From Plectrocnemia conspersa (taxonomy: Eukaryota; Arthropoda; Insecta; Trichoptera; Polycentropodidae): a stretch of DNA of 64,000 nt. Each line of letters begins with the position of its first letter. Positions within the stretch are counted from its first letter, which is position 1. The notes beneath the pieces are model-generated. The model was not told the DNA's origin, did no database searches, and saw only the letters and a program-made list of their open reading frames with translations. This document shows positions 11,500-22,839 of this stretch, piece by piece. Both the position numbers and the translations under genes were made by a program. The stretch covers positions 186,001-250,000 of the forward strand of contig VTFK01000364.1 of NCBI GenBank assembly GCA_009617715.1. The letters run 5' to 3'.

Positions 11500-12075
11500 G
11501 CGCTGGTGTTTTTCAATTTATATATTGTGTCTGGGAGATCGGAATTCAAATACTCAAAAGGACTAGAGAGGATCAATCTAGTTTGATTGATTACAGAGCG
11601 TCGAGTTACGAATGAATTTCGGACTACCGAATCGTAGAGGAAGTTGCCAACAACAGCTGTTGCTACTTGACATTTTTTATATTTCGAACAAGACAAAATA
11701 ATAAAACCTCTTTGGATTGAGCAAAAAGAGATTTAAGTTCGCCGAGAAAGCAAATTTTATAGCGCAACACTGGCCTATTAAGCCCCCATATATTTTTGCA
11801 ATCTACCGATTCACACGCGGAGCGGTTTATTCTCAACTGATTGTTAATTTAGTTTTCAGATTATCGAAGCAAAGATGCCGAATAAAATAATTTATTGCCA
11901 TTCAAATATTTCCAACCTCTATTAAAAGTTTCCAAGAAAGCACACATATTTTTAAACATCTGGCACGGACCCACCTTTTCTAATTCAGCGTTTGTAAGAC
12001 ACTTAAAATATTCGTACAAATATAATTTTTAACAAAAAAAGGTATTGGGAAAATCGAGAATTCTCGATTTGAAAT
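11500..12075 (-). mobile_element. Repeat family M copy 2 (inverted)
   Basis: Reverse-complement copy of the family described at 9060. CGTCGAGTTACG, AAGAGATTTAAGTTCGCCG and CCCCCATATA are recognisable. The TATAAATA block is lost. It ends near the short palindrome GAGAATTCTC at about 12058-12067. Confidence 0.65.
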
Positions 12076-12264
12076 TTTCGAGAGGTACTAGTGATATATA
12101 AGCTGTAATTATAGTGTATAATTAATGAAATATATGCCACTGATTTCAGTCTGGTGTTTCACTACTTAGTAGTTTAGCTTTAACGGAAGATTTACAATAA
12201 ATGAATATGTGTTTAATATAACAGTAAAAATATTAATATCAGATAATAATCAAGTAAATATAAA

Positions 12265-12345
12265 ACGTGGCGTGCACGCGACATGTCAACTGCACGGATT
12301 CATCAGCAAGTCTGACCTCGAACAGCACGAACTTCGGGTTATGAA
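12265..12345. other. Short GC-rich block, unexplained
   Basis: About 80 bp at normal coding GC content within AT-rich DNA, open on both strands. The plus frame reads HATCQLHGFISKSD, LEQHELRV; the minus frame reads FVLFEVRLADES, VQLTCRVHATF. Neither strand has convincing splice sites and no family is recognised. It could be an exon fragment or transposon debris. Confidence 0.25.
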
Positions 12346-13290
12346 TATATTTTTGTTTAATTTATTTACTATTTATTTAGTTTATTACGTATACTAGTAA
12401 TGTATCTATTGTTAAATCAACGGAGAGTACATACAAGTAATATAAATGAACTGAGAGTTCAATGATTTGTACGCAATGTTCTGTTGTGTATATTCACGAT
12501 GTCTTAAATAAACATCACACTTTATTTATTTTTCATGAGTAAAAAGTTATAAAAGTACCATTATTGAATATTCAATATTTATGAACCAGTTTCAGTCATG
12601 TCATGTTAAGTCTAGGAATAGTTCTAACTTTAATGAACTAGAGCAATATATAATACAATACGATTGAAATAAAATGAGTGGTTTTATTACATTACAATTA
12701 ATTAAATATTAAAATTCAAAAATAACAATAAAGTTACTTATGGGCAAACCTGCATATAAAAGTAATTGTACAGATGTCACGGTAGTAAACAGTCAAACGT
12801 ATTTTGTGTGTTTTACAGGTGTTAATTAGTGGTGTTGTTTCGCATCATTAACTCGGTTTCACCTTGTTGAGTTTCAACATTACAGTAACGTTTATTATCG
12901 CTAACAATTTTTTTTGCTCAAGTTGATATAATATCGCTTCTATATTTATATTTATCTTACATGTGATTTTCAACCTCAAGAATATTATACCCCAGCGTCG
13001 AATGAATAGAGCTAAATCAAAAAATATCACAAACAAGTAATAATTGCAACACAAAGCCGTTGATGCGAGCAAATAAACAAATATAGCCCTCGTTTAATCC
13101 TACACTTCGTTAAAAGTTGTGACTTCAATGAATAGTAACCGTAATTGCCATTATTTGATTATGTAAAAAATAGACACTTTCCACTTAACATATTTTTTTT
13201 TACTGTCTACAATAGTGATTCTTAAAGTTTACTTTGTCACGCCTCCATTAGAAAAGATCATACGGCACGTATTATAGGTATAATTAAGTT
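12346..13290. other. AT-rich, no feature seen
   Basis: No repeat, exon or RNA gene recognised. Confidence 0.5.
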
Positions 13291-13377
13291 TTCTATTTTA
13301 GATCCTGGATTGTTTGCCATATTAGACGCGTAGTTTGTATGTGAGAGTTAATGATTGAGAATGCAGTTTGACATGCT

Positions 13378-13611
13378 TTGCGATTATTTTTAAATGAGCA
13401 AGGAAAAACAATAAGCAATTCTTTTGAACAAAGAAGTTGCATTAAGTTTTGCGATAGGAATGGAATGGAATGTAGTAAAGTAGTGCAAATGTTTGAGAAG
13501 GGTTTTAACGAAGATGCTATATCCTTTATGAATGATACACTCCCTATTATATTATCCACATTTTACGGTTTTACTATGTTGAAAACAAAGCTATGTTGTT
13601 TCGCTAAATAA
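13378..13611 (+). pseudogene. Mariner-family transposase N-terminal relic
   Basis: The frame contains FEQRSCIKFCDRNGMECS, then VVQMFEKGFNEDAIS. This closely resembles the first helix-turn-helix of mariner transposases (FEQR-x-CIKFC-x-RNG-x-x-C-x-E...L-x-KAF-GED). After about 50 residues the similarity is lost, and the DD(34)D catalytic domain is absent, so this is a 5' fragment. No terminal repeats were identified next to it. Confidence 0.75.
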
Positions 13612-13689
13612 TACATTTTCGAAACCAGCTGCTGTATTCGAGAATTCGCTGTGGACGAATTCATACTACCAGGTGATTTATGATTAATA

Positions 13690-14510
13690 AATAATATTAC
13701 ATTGCAGTTTTACGCTGTTTGCGTGAATTATCTATAATTAAAATTTGTCTCATTCAGAGACGTAAAGCTTTGTTTTCTAGTAACAAATTTAAAATGATAT
13801 AACCATTTGTGTTTATATTTTACCTTTATAAAATAGCCAAAAGCGTCAACACATAACTGTTTGTTATTTATAGCAATTATTTGTGAGAGTTTATTTACAT
13901 TGAAAGAGTTACTTTAGCTTATAATTAAAGAAAGCATCCATAAACAAATACAAATTTGCTATTATAATATGCGAAACGTAAATATACAATTTCAAAGCAT
14001 TGTTATGAAAAATTCGTGTATTTTTATAATTATTTGACGAAATAATTTTTTTTAATTTTAATGATTTTTTTATCAATTCATTGTGTACAAACTTACAGTT
14101 ATAATTGTTTACTATACGTAAAAGTTGAGTTTTAGTTTAATTTTTAACTAAAATATGTGAAATTGTACTTTATTTTTTCCTCTATATATTATTTTTATTA
14201 CAAATTTGACCATCATAATTTGCATAAGTTTCCCTAATGGGTCATGATGTTTTTTTAATATTTCACATACACAGCAACTTTAACATACGCTCATATGTAG
14301 TATGTATACATACATAGTATTATTAAAATTCATAAGAAATATTGAAATATTAAATTATTAAATAATAAAAAAATATTTTGGTGCACATCTAAAATAGTTA
14401 CGCATTATCACATATTTTTTGTCAGCTTTTCATAGCAATCACTGAAGTGTTTCGCAACCTCAACAAAGTGGGCTGTCCTCGAACGCTGACGTCCTTGCCG
14501 CGACGTTCGA
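13690..14510. other. AT-rich, no feature seen
   Basis: No coding or repeat structure supported. Confidence 0.5.
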
Positions 14511-14516
14511 CGTTAA

Positions 14517-15111
14517 GGGCCCATACGCACTGTCGGCTAGCCGCCGGCGACTAGCGGCCGCCGGCGACTAGGGACCGCCGGCGGGTAGTACATTCGCGAA
14601 GAAATTGCAATATTAATTTTAAAGAAAAAAAAAAATATTATTTTATTTTCAATATAATATTGAATTTCCCTGTATGAAACGCTTTTGTTTTCCCAAATGC
14701 AATTATAAATGTATCTGTATTATGTTAATAAAATTAATTTAAATCGAGAAGCAAGAAATAATATAAAATAATTATACATATTATTTCAATAATTTTTTTT
14801 TCGTTATCAATATTCATAAAAAATTATTGTAAACGATTCGGGATTCAATTTCTACGATGAGCGTTTCTGTGTCGAAGCCATTTTTTTTTGTGAATGATGT
14901 ATAAGTCGCCTCGAAAGTCGCTCCTCGTGCGAATGCACTCATCTAAACCCATGCTTTTATAGGTTGCCGCGACAGGCAAGTCGCCTGTGCATCACCTCTG
15001 CGCAGGATCGAGCCTGACGCTCCGGCGACTCGGCGCCTGCGTGCGTATGCACCCATTTAAAACCATATAAAGTACAGTCGCCGGCGGCTAGCCGACAGTG
15101 CGTATGGGCCC
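14517..15111. mobile_element. MITE with GGGCCC-ended TIRs, copy 1
   Basis: Both ends carry GGGCCCATACGCACTGTC continuing into GGCTAGCCGCCGGCGAC, inverted relative to each other, about 35 bp long. Flanks are TTAA on the left and TTAC on the right. The interior is AT-rich with no open frame and includes a segment GTCGCTCCTCGTGCGAATGC near 14919-14938, which reappears inverted as the left end of the neighbouring copy. Confidence 0.88.
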
Positions 15112-15120
15112 TTACTCTTA

Positions 15121-15569
15121 GGGCCCATACGCATTCGCACGAGGAGCGACTTTCGAGGCGACTTATACATCATTCACACAAAATGGCTTCGACACAGAAA
15201 AGCTCATTGTAAAAATTGAATCCCGAATTGTTTACAATAATTTTATATGAATATTGATAACGAAAAAAAAATATTGTAAAATAATATGTATAATTATATT
15301 ATAATATTTCTTGCTTCTCGATTTATTTAATGAATTTAGCATCTAAAAAATTGTGTGAGATATATACATTTATATTTCATACGGGGGAATTGAATATTAT
15401 ATTGAAATTAAAATAATATTTTTTTCTATTTAAAATTAATATTGCAATTTCTTCGCGAATGTACTACCCGACCTCGAGTCGCTCGGCTTAGCCGCCTAGT
15501 CTAGTTACCTACGTTTTTGAGCCGGCGGCCGCTAGTCGCCGGCGGCTAGCCGACAGTGCGTATGGGCCC
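15121..15569. mobile_element. MITE with GGGCCC-ended TIRs, copy 2
   Basis: The right end is the same GGGCCC-type terminus as copy 1, but the left end starts GGGCCCATACGCATTCGC and continues into sequence found inside copy 1. Flanks are TTA and TAA. Only 9 bp separate the two copies. The arrangement implies either nested insertion at the same site or a rearranged pair with an internally acquired terminus. Confidence 0.82.
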
Positions 15570-15673
15570 TAAAGGAAGCGATCGCGATTCTCTAGTCTAG
15601 GGCACTCTAAATCTCGCAGCTAAAAGTCACTGAGCATTGTCGGATTGTCAACACCACCCCTTAGCAACTTTAA

Positions 15674-16686
15674 TGCCTGCACTACACTCTCTGAAAGTTG
15701 TCTGAACCGAAGTTACAACTGAAATCGGCAGTGACTTCGAGTAAGCGACCACATTGTCGCAAATTTCATGTGTCGTCCAGCCGCCATATTTGCGCGCGAT
15801 CGAAAAAAAGTGCCAAAAATCGCAATTTTTAAATTGTCATATTATTAAAATTACGCTACTGATAATTATAAAAGTTTGTGTGGGCACTCACCAATACAAT
15901 AGCAATGAAAACTTTTCGGTGGTAAATATTCAATTTACGCAAAATCTTTGTCGGCTTTTGCAAAATGCCAAAAGGCATAAAAATGATACTTCAGAGTACG
16001 AACACCACATCTGTGACTATCCTACAATTTGTCGCCATCGATTCTAAATAATAATTCGTTATGGTGTGCCATTTATATAAACCGATCTATCAACATACAT
16101 AAGGATATTCGAAACGATTTTTTTTAACATAATCAAGTACCACTAATTATTTAATTTTATATGAAAAAATATAATAACGATATCTATTAGAAGAATATAC
16201 TATCAAAAATATAATTAATCCCTTCAAAGATGTCAGTAAGAGTTTGTTGAAGTCCCCGATAAGCATATGGTATTATAACTTGGCCACGTGACTACGATGC
16301 AGCGCTCGACATGCGTGTTGACCATAATAAAATTGAAGCGAGTTACTCGTTCTATCTCAGTTTGCGAAACACCATATCATTATTTCTCTCACTCTCGACA
16401 CTTAACACGCGAGAGAGCGAAAAGGTAAGTATCTCACCGCTCGCGCTCAAAAGAGCAGCTCCGACTTCGGTCCCTTTGACTCGGAAAATAATGCCGACAA
16501 TGTTCAGAAGCGCTTGAAGCTGGCCAAGTCGACTGCATTAGCCCCACTTTACCTCCCGTTCTCGGTAACCTCGGACAACTTCCGAGAGATTTTAGAGCGG
16601 GCAGAACCGAACACGACCGAAGTAACCCACTATATTCTCCGTCCTTGGCCAACCTCGGCCAACTTACAGAGAGTGTAGTGCAGGCA
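15674..16686. mobile_element. 1-kb TIR element, family H, copy B
   Basis: Same termini as copy A (TGCCTGCACTACACTCTC and its inverse), with perfect TAA duplications on both flanks. Length is 1013 bp against 1006 bp for copy A, and internal identity is high throughout with small indels. Open frames inside differ between the copies and carry no domain, so it is non-autonomous. Confidence 0.88.
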
Positions 16687-16689
16687 TAA

Positions 16690-17750
16690 AAATGCTTCAT
16701 TGGATAGACGCTTTACCGAGAATGTAATGAATCGAAACCCAAAGCTCAATCCCAAGCGTTGATGGTTCACTTGTGCTTGCCGACAGTGATTGAAGATCTG
16801 TGAAAAATTATATTTAACAACCTAGCAGTTGCCGAAGGAAGATTTATATAATCTTGTTTTATAAACGCCGCTATAATTATATAATATATTCAATTTGTTG
16901 ATAGAAAGTGAATCAAGAGGCAAAAGATTTGTTTGAGCAATTTTCATAAATTAACGTTGCGCACCGACGGTTGGTGACAACCCGACCGAAACCAATTTTA
17001 CTCATTAGTGTTTCTCGTCACGTTGATCTCCCGTTGGACAATCGAGCATACAATTTCCTGCCGACTTATTGTACATATATATATATGTATATACAGTGCG
17101 AAATCGCAAAACGTGCGCTCGTGTAAATACATATGACACACGGGCGTTACATCGGTCGTTTGTGTCACAATGAATGCAGATTTTATTAAGGAGAATAAAA
17201 TATTCTTTAATGTCTGTAAAGAGATTTTTACATCGAGATCCTTCATACTGACTGTGTGCATTTCGAGCCACTGCCAAGACGTTTTTATTTTGCTGACCAC
17301 TTATTCCTTAAATCTTCTCTTGAATACTAAGGTGTAAGAGAAGTTGTGATGACGCATCACATGATCTAAATAATAAAGTTTTTTCTTTTTAATGTCTGGG
17401 TTTATTTGCGATCTTTATTTATTCGCAACATAGCTTTCGTATGTTTTATTCCTCCCCCAATCTCCAAGATATGCTTCAGTAGATCCATATTTCGAAAGCT
17501 TCTATACGCTTGATCGCCTTCTTTGTTATTGTACATACTTCTACCCTCTACAGAAGGACATAGAACGCTTATTAATAAAGGCAAGTCCAAATCATGTGGT
17601 CCTAATGTGTCTCAAGTATGGTACTAGATTTGTTAAGAATGTAATCACAAGCATACATATATGTCGAACAGTTCATAGAGGTAATTTTGATTTAAATATG
17701 CTTCCATCTAGTTTTATAATCGTCAAATATAAGGTTTAGTTTAGTTTCGG
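16690..17750. other. No supported gene; unassigned minus-strand frames
   Basis: Two minus-strand frames of 62-100 codons occur (16998-17300 and 17402-17590). One contains DLLKHILEIGGGIKHTKAML, which has a protein-like composition, but I recognise no family and no splice sites. They could be transposon debris. Confidence 0.3.
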
Positions 17751-17754
17751 TCGT

Positions 17755-17925
17755 TTAAATTTCTCTACGATTCGGATATAAATACGGGAGCGCAAAATTG
17801 CATCGTAACTCGACGCTTCCTAATCAATCTAAGTGGATCGATCCGTTCTGGTCCTAATATAATAGGCGTTCATTGTAACAGATCATCATCCTATTAAAGT
17901 TTGTTTTCTTCAATGATCATAACGG
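17755..17925 (+). mobile_element. Repeat family M copy 3 (3' half)
   Basis: Carries CTACGATTCGGATATAAATA, AACTCGACGCTTCCTAATCA, CCGTTCTGGTCCTA and ACAGATCATCATCC, matching the 3' half of the copy at 9060, with the TATA box kept. Confidence 0.65.
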
Positions 17926-18089
17926 TCGTATATTTTTTTATTTATCAAAATTTTCCAATAATTCTCAAATAAATTAAATATAAATGCACAACCGCTGCAT
18001 AAAAACGGGTGCATCCGTGCCAGATGCTTGAAAATATTCCTGATTTCTTAGTAAGTATTTGTATAGCAACATTTTTTTACAATTTCTCA

Positions 18090-18440
18090 CTACTCTAATC
18101 GTCTTTATCTTTGCTTTGGTAATCTAAAAAATAAGATAAAAAAAAACAGCTTCGAGTGGAAATCAGCAGATTGAAAAAATATACGAGGACCTGTTAGCGA
18201 ACCTTAATCTCGTTTTTTTAATAATACAATTTTTTTATCTTGATCTTGTATGAAATACATATATAAAGTGTAAGGTAGTAATAGCGATGATTGACAAATT
18301 TCATCATAACTCAACGCTCCCTAATCAATCGATCGCTCGCTAAGTAGACCGATCCGTTCTGGTCCTTATGTAATTCGCGTCCATTGTAACAAATCATCAT
18401 CCTATTAAACTTTGTTTCTTCGTACATTTTTTATTTATCA
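18090..18440 (+). mobile_element. Repeat family M copy 4
   Basis: Begins in the TTTGCTTTGGTAATCTAAAA block, passes CTGTTAGCGAACCTTAATCTC and ends with CCGTTCTGGTCCTTATGTAA and ATCATCATCC. It is head-to-tail with copy 3. The central TATA segment is deleted. Confidence 0.65.
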
Positions 18441-18449
18441 AAATTTTCG

Positions 18450-18510
18450 AGAAAGTCGAGAAGTGTAAATGAGAATTCTCATTTCTCGAGAAATGGAAAA
18501 CATTGAGAAA
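18450..18510. repeat. Short palindrome cluster
   Basis: Contains TCGAGAAAGTCGAGAA, then GAGAATTCTC and TCTCGAGAA, i.e. overlapping short inverted repeats. A GAGAATTCTC also ends the copy at 11500-12075, so this may be the terminus of family M. Confidence 0.5.
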
Positions 18511-18519
18511 CCAGAATGC

Positions 18520-19148
18520 CTAAATATGACACTTTTAAGCGGCGTTTGTCAACTGCGATTGATGTCCATGTGAATATCTATAGCAAAATTGCATACTGTT
18601 AATATAATAGATATTTAATTTGCTTTTATGGCGTAGCAGAGTATATAAGTCAATAAAAATACAATTTCCTACCATACGTTGTATATTTAAATACACATAA
18701 GAAACAAGACTACGTCGAGCCGATATACTACATAGTAAAATTATTACAGCGAGCTAACAATATACTATTCAAAAGATTCGTTCGTTTACGACGGCAAAAC
18801 ATCAAGCATAACCAAAGTGAAAGATAGCTTTACATATTTCGCTTTGGTTGCTTTGAAATTTTTTAAGAAAGTGTTTTAAATTTATCGTTAGAACGTAAAC
18901 TGAATCCATAAAAATGTAAAAGTACCACACTTCAACTTAACCCTTTGACGTAGTTAATGTGGCGTTCAATGCACACGATATTGTTCCACGAAAACCTTAG
19001 CCACTTGTTGCTTGCTTTCTCTCTTTTCCCTAAATGGTATTCAATTTCAAATATATGATATTCACGAAAATTTTGATTAATTTATTATATTTTTTTTGTG
19101 AACATGTGTACGTAAATAACATAAGTATATCTTTTTATGTCTCTAAAG
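18520..19148. other. No feature seen
   Basis: Mixed-composition sequence without repeats or exons that I can support. Confidence 0.4.
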
Positions 19149-19291
19149 ATTATGGTGAAGGTAGGGGGCGCTCGGCGATTCCATGGAGAACGTGGGGGAA
19201 AATTCCAAGGCAACCGCCGGCATGTGAGGGTTGTTGTTATGTGTCGATGATAATACGAACGAAGAAAGATTATCCAAGGCCAGAGAAAGCG
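19149..19291 (+). other. Candidate exon, 143 nt, plus strand
   Basis: A GC-rich block starts after TTTTTATGTCTCTAAAG (acceptor-like) and ends at AAAGCG|GTATGT (good donor). One frame is open throughout, two bases plus 47 codons, with peptide pieces DYGEGRGRSAIPWRTWG and EGCCYVSMIIRTKKD. No family is recognised. It could be a 5' non-coding exon, or the match could be fortuitous. Confidence 0.3.
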
Positions 19292-19713
19292 GTATGTTTC
19301 TCCACGAAATGTGAAATTAAATATGTCTAGCAATTTTATTATCGGCAAAAAATATTCTTTTTCTTAAGCAACAAAAAAGGTACAAGGATTTCTATCTATA
19401 TCTTCGAGGTAAACATGAAAGTAGCATAATAAAATAATTTTATTAAAATAATATTAGTTTTATTATACAAACTTTTCTACGTAAGCTCAATCATATTATC
19501 AAGGAAAATATACATATTCCTTTAGATACGAACATCTTAGGAATTATATTTGTATTGTTTCTAATACATTATAAGTAATGTTTCATCATAGTTCGAAAAT
19601 TATTTTGGATTTCTTATTATAGATATATTTTGGAATATGCTATTCTATGCAATAATCGTTAGTCTCACATTATCTATCTAAGATAGTATATAAAACAAAA
19701 GTGACTTATAATT

Positions 19714-20807
19714 AGAGTCTCCAATTACTCGAACCATCAACTACTCGAGTATCGAATATTAAAATTTTAAAATACTCGAGTATTTACCAAATGTACCAAA
19801 ATAGCTATTATTCAAATTCGTGCACATATAAATAAATAAATAAAATACTAAGTATGTTAATTTTTACAATTATTTTAACTTTACGAACATACTTTTTAAA
19901 AACAATAATGCAAAAAGTGTCTCGAATTTAATATTACTGTTAACCTTTGGTTTTATTATTCCCGTTATGGAAAAACCCTTTCCGTTGCTGTTGATGTTGG
20001 TCTTATTGTCATTAACGCGTTGGATAAGGATTCTAATTTATATCTGTTCGCTTTTTATAGATATAAAATTTTTTGAATTCTCTTTTTATGTTCTCTTCTT
20101 TCATTCCCTTCTCTGCTTTTCTCTTATTTCCTTCGACTATTGACAAAATAGCATTTTGTAATTCTTCTTGAATAGATTTTTTTCTTAACAATATATTGTA
20201 CAATATTCTACTCCTTCTGATTAATGCGAAGAATTTAAATCTATATCCTTCGAAGATGTATTTGGGTGAATCCCTTTCACTCTAGAGCTAAACGGTTCGC
20301 AAAGAACTGACTTTACTTTAAATGCCTTTAAAACACACAATTGTTTTGATTTATATTTTAAGCTGAGGGATCAGTATAAACAATTTACAACACTTTACGC
20401 TACAACTGCATAGTCATAAAACCTAAAAAAAAATTTTGTTGATATTTCATATTGTTCATTGCCATAAATAAGATAAGTCGGGACTGTCGAACAGAAAACA
20501 CAAAAGAAATTTCTCCGTCGTACCCACTAACATAGCCGACGACCGGAACTATGCAACTATGGAACTATGAAAAAATTATACCTGATAGTAACCGCTCTAA
20601 CTCGGGACTTCGGGCATAAACGCCAAATAAAAGCAAGACATTAACCTTTACCAGACCGAGTTAAAGTTATTTTTGTTTCTGAAATATTTAAAAAAAAAAA
20701 AATTTCGAGTATTAATCGAGTAATTTTCAAAATACTCGATTATCAAGTACTTGAAAAATAGACAAAAATACTCGAGTATCGAGTACTCGATTACTCGAAT
20801 TGGAGAC
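19714..20807. mobile_element. hAT-like non-autonomous element, about 1.1 kb
   Basis: The ends are inverted: GAGTCTCCAATTACTCGA on the left and TACTCGAATTGGAGAC on the right, with multiple CTCGAGTATCGA motifs just inside. TTATAATT and TTATAATA flank the element (7 of 8 identical), fitting an 8-bp target duplication of the hAT superfamily. No transposase frame was found inside. Confidence 0.7.
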
Positions 20808-20815
20808 TTATAATA

Positions 20816-21190
20816 TATTCTTAACATACCTCGAATTTCGCATCTCAAATTCCAGCTTGTTAAATAATATTACTATTTGAGGATCAAAATTTTATTTAGA
20901 ATAACGGTCTTTGTAGAATATCGGTTTTGAGAAAAAATCCCTTGAGTTCATATATTACACGACACCGAATAAGTATTGATATTAACTCAAAACAATGTTT
21001 TCGTGACATTGATGTAGTTGTTTAATTATTTTGAGAATTACCATTTTCATCTCTAAATTTTCTCGATAATTCTAGAGATTTTTTATAGTATAGTATGTGA
21101 ATAATATAATACTGTATGTGATTAAAATAATACAGTATACAAGTATATATCTTTATATTATTAGTAAAAAGAGAATTGAATAATCGTTGA
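20816..21190. other. AT-rich spacer
   Basis: Nothing supported except a possible minus-strand donor AATTCGAG|GTATGT near 20828, without a recognisable exon. Confidence 0.3.
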
Positions 21191-21192
21191 AA

Positions 21193-21258
21193 ATGATTTG
21201 TTATAATGATAGAACAAACTTCGACAGCGAAGTTTGTTCTATCATTATAACAAATCAT
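21193..21258. repeat. Perfect 31-bp hairpin
   Basis: Arms 21193-21223 and 21228-21258 are exact inverse complements with a 4-nt loop (ACAG). The arm contains TTGTTATAATGATAGAAC. It abuts the inverted family M copy to its right and includes the family's ATAACAAATC end. Confidence 0.95.
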
Positions 21259-21259
21259 C

Positions 21260-21670
21260 CTCTTGTTATAATGGACGCGAATAATCAAAGGACCAGAACG
21301 GAGTTATGAACGAATTTCTGACTCCCGCGAATCATAGAAAATTTGTCAAAAGCAGCTGTTGCTACTTTATAAAAACAATATAAAAAAATCTTTGGATTAT
21401 TGAAAAACGAAATTTAAGTTCGCCAACAGGCAAATTGTATGACGCAATTCTGTGAAAAGCCCCCATACAATTTTATATTCTTTCTGATTATTTGATTATC
21501 GATGCAGTTCTTAGATTACCAAAGCAAAAATAAGGTCGATTTGAGTAGTTAGGAAAATTGAAAAAAATACTCATTTTTTGCCATTTTAATACTTTTTACA
21601 TATATTAAAAGCTTCCAAGCTTTCAAACATCTGACACAAACCCACCTTTTTTATGCAACACTTGTAAAAG
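21260..21670 (-). mobile_element. Repeat family M copy 5 (inverted)
   Basis: Reverse-complement landmarks: ATCATCCTCTTGTTATAAT, GACGCGAATAATC, AGGACCAGAACGG, AAGTTCGCCAACAGGC and AAGCCCCCATAC. The TATA box is lost. Confidence 0.65.
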
Positions 21671-21744
21671 ATTTATAAACATTCGTACCATTTATTCTTT
21701 AGCAAAAATGGATCTATAATAATTAAGCATTAAATAAAAATAGA

Positions 21745-22833
21745 TTAACCCTTTGAGCGGTATCGCCGTACATGTACGGCGGTCGATATTTCACTGTTTT
21801 GAGGTTCCCCAGATAGTTATATGTTTACATATTTAACTTAAATATATAAAAAAAATTAAATAATTAATAAAAAACATTAAATTTAAATATTTTTTTATAT
21901 ATTTAAGACTACGGAAATGAGGATATGTAAAATAAATTATCGAAATTTAATATTAGAGAAATGTTAAAATAAATGATTAAAACATACTAATACAAAAAAG
22001 TAGAAAAATCAATCAAAGCAATTAAACTTTGAGAAACTTTCTATTATTTACTATAAATGCAATATAAATAATTATGGGAAAATATGTAAAATGAACTCGC
22101 TCCCATGTGTATACTAGCAAATTAACTAAGGCTAAGCAAACATTTTGAATATGTAGATTAAGCATTATTTTCATAAATTCGCTAGAAGAAACACTAACTT
22201 TGAGAAGGCGTTTGACAAAGTCAAAGTTGTATTGTATCCGTATTTAATTTTTTCAATTATTCATAAAATATTTCAGACGGATTATAATTGTAAATAGACG
22301 AAGGGATGAATAATGGTGCTCAAAAGTAACGCTGAATAATCAAACTTATGTATGCAAACATAAGACAGACTCGATTCGCCAATATTGATGCAATAAAATA
22401 AATATATTTGGTATACACTAAAGAGATAAAATTCCGGATCGAAAAAGTCAAGACAACAATCACTTTCCCAGCGGGCGCTAATTAAGCTTGCTTATAAAAA
22501 TGATACTGGTACGTTATTATGTCTCTTTTTCTATTTATATGGACACGTAGAAGCTTTAGAAATGTGAATTTACAGATACATGATAAATATCAGTTGGGTT
22601 GACAATGTTAAAATGTAGAAGTGATATCATATACTGGAAGAACATATTAACTGAAGAAACTACCTCACGAGATGAATGTAAACGAAGTAAAAAGAGCATT
22701 TTAATTTCAACAAAAATTATTAAACAGATAGATTTTTAGTACATATGTGAACGAGTCAAATGTTCAATGGCTGAGGCGACGGAAATAATTTGTTTGTTAG
22801 TGCCCGCATTCGAGAGGGGAGTTAAGGGGTTAA
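21745..22833. mobile_element. piggyBac-like MITE, copy 1
   Basis: Begins TTAA-CCCTTTGAGCGGTATC, followed by the palindrome CCGTACATGTACGG, and ends GGAGTTAAGGGG-TTAA. TTAA at both edges and C3-type ends are the hallmarks of piggyBac superfamily insertions. The left ~350 bp match the copy at 51068-51544. The right part is longer and has no counterpart there. No transposase. Confidence 0.8.
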
Positions 22834-22839
22834 TCTACT

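Noticed and set aside
12265..12345. Possible missing DDAH N-terminal exon (minus frame with VRLADES).
   Set aside because: No FVED motif, no pyrimidine-rich acceptor and no good donor; the resemblance is to four or five residues only.
16434..16700. 88-codon minus-strand frame (and 11033-11236 in the sister copy).
   Set aside because: Lies in the terminal part of a non-autonomous element; the frame is not maintained between the two copies.
17005..17300. Two overlapping minus-strand frames of 90-100 codons.
   Set aside because: They overlap each other in different phases, include low-complexity TATA runs and show no domain.
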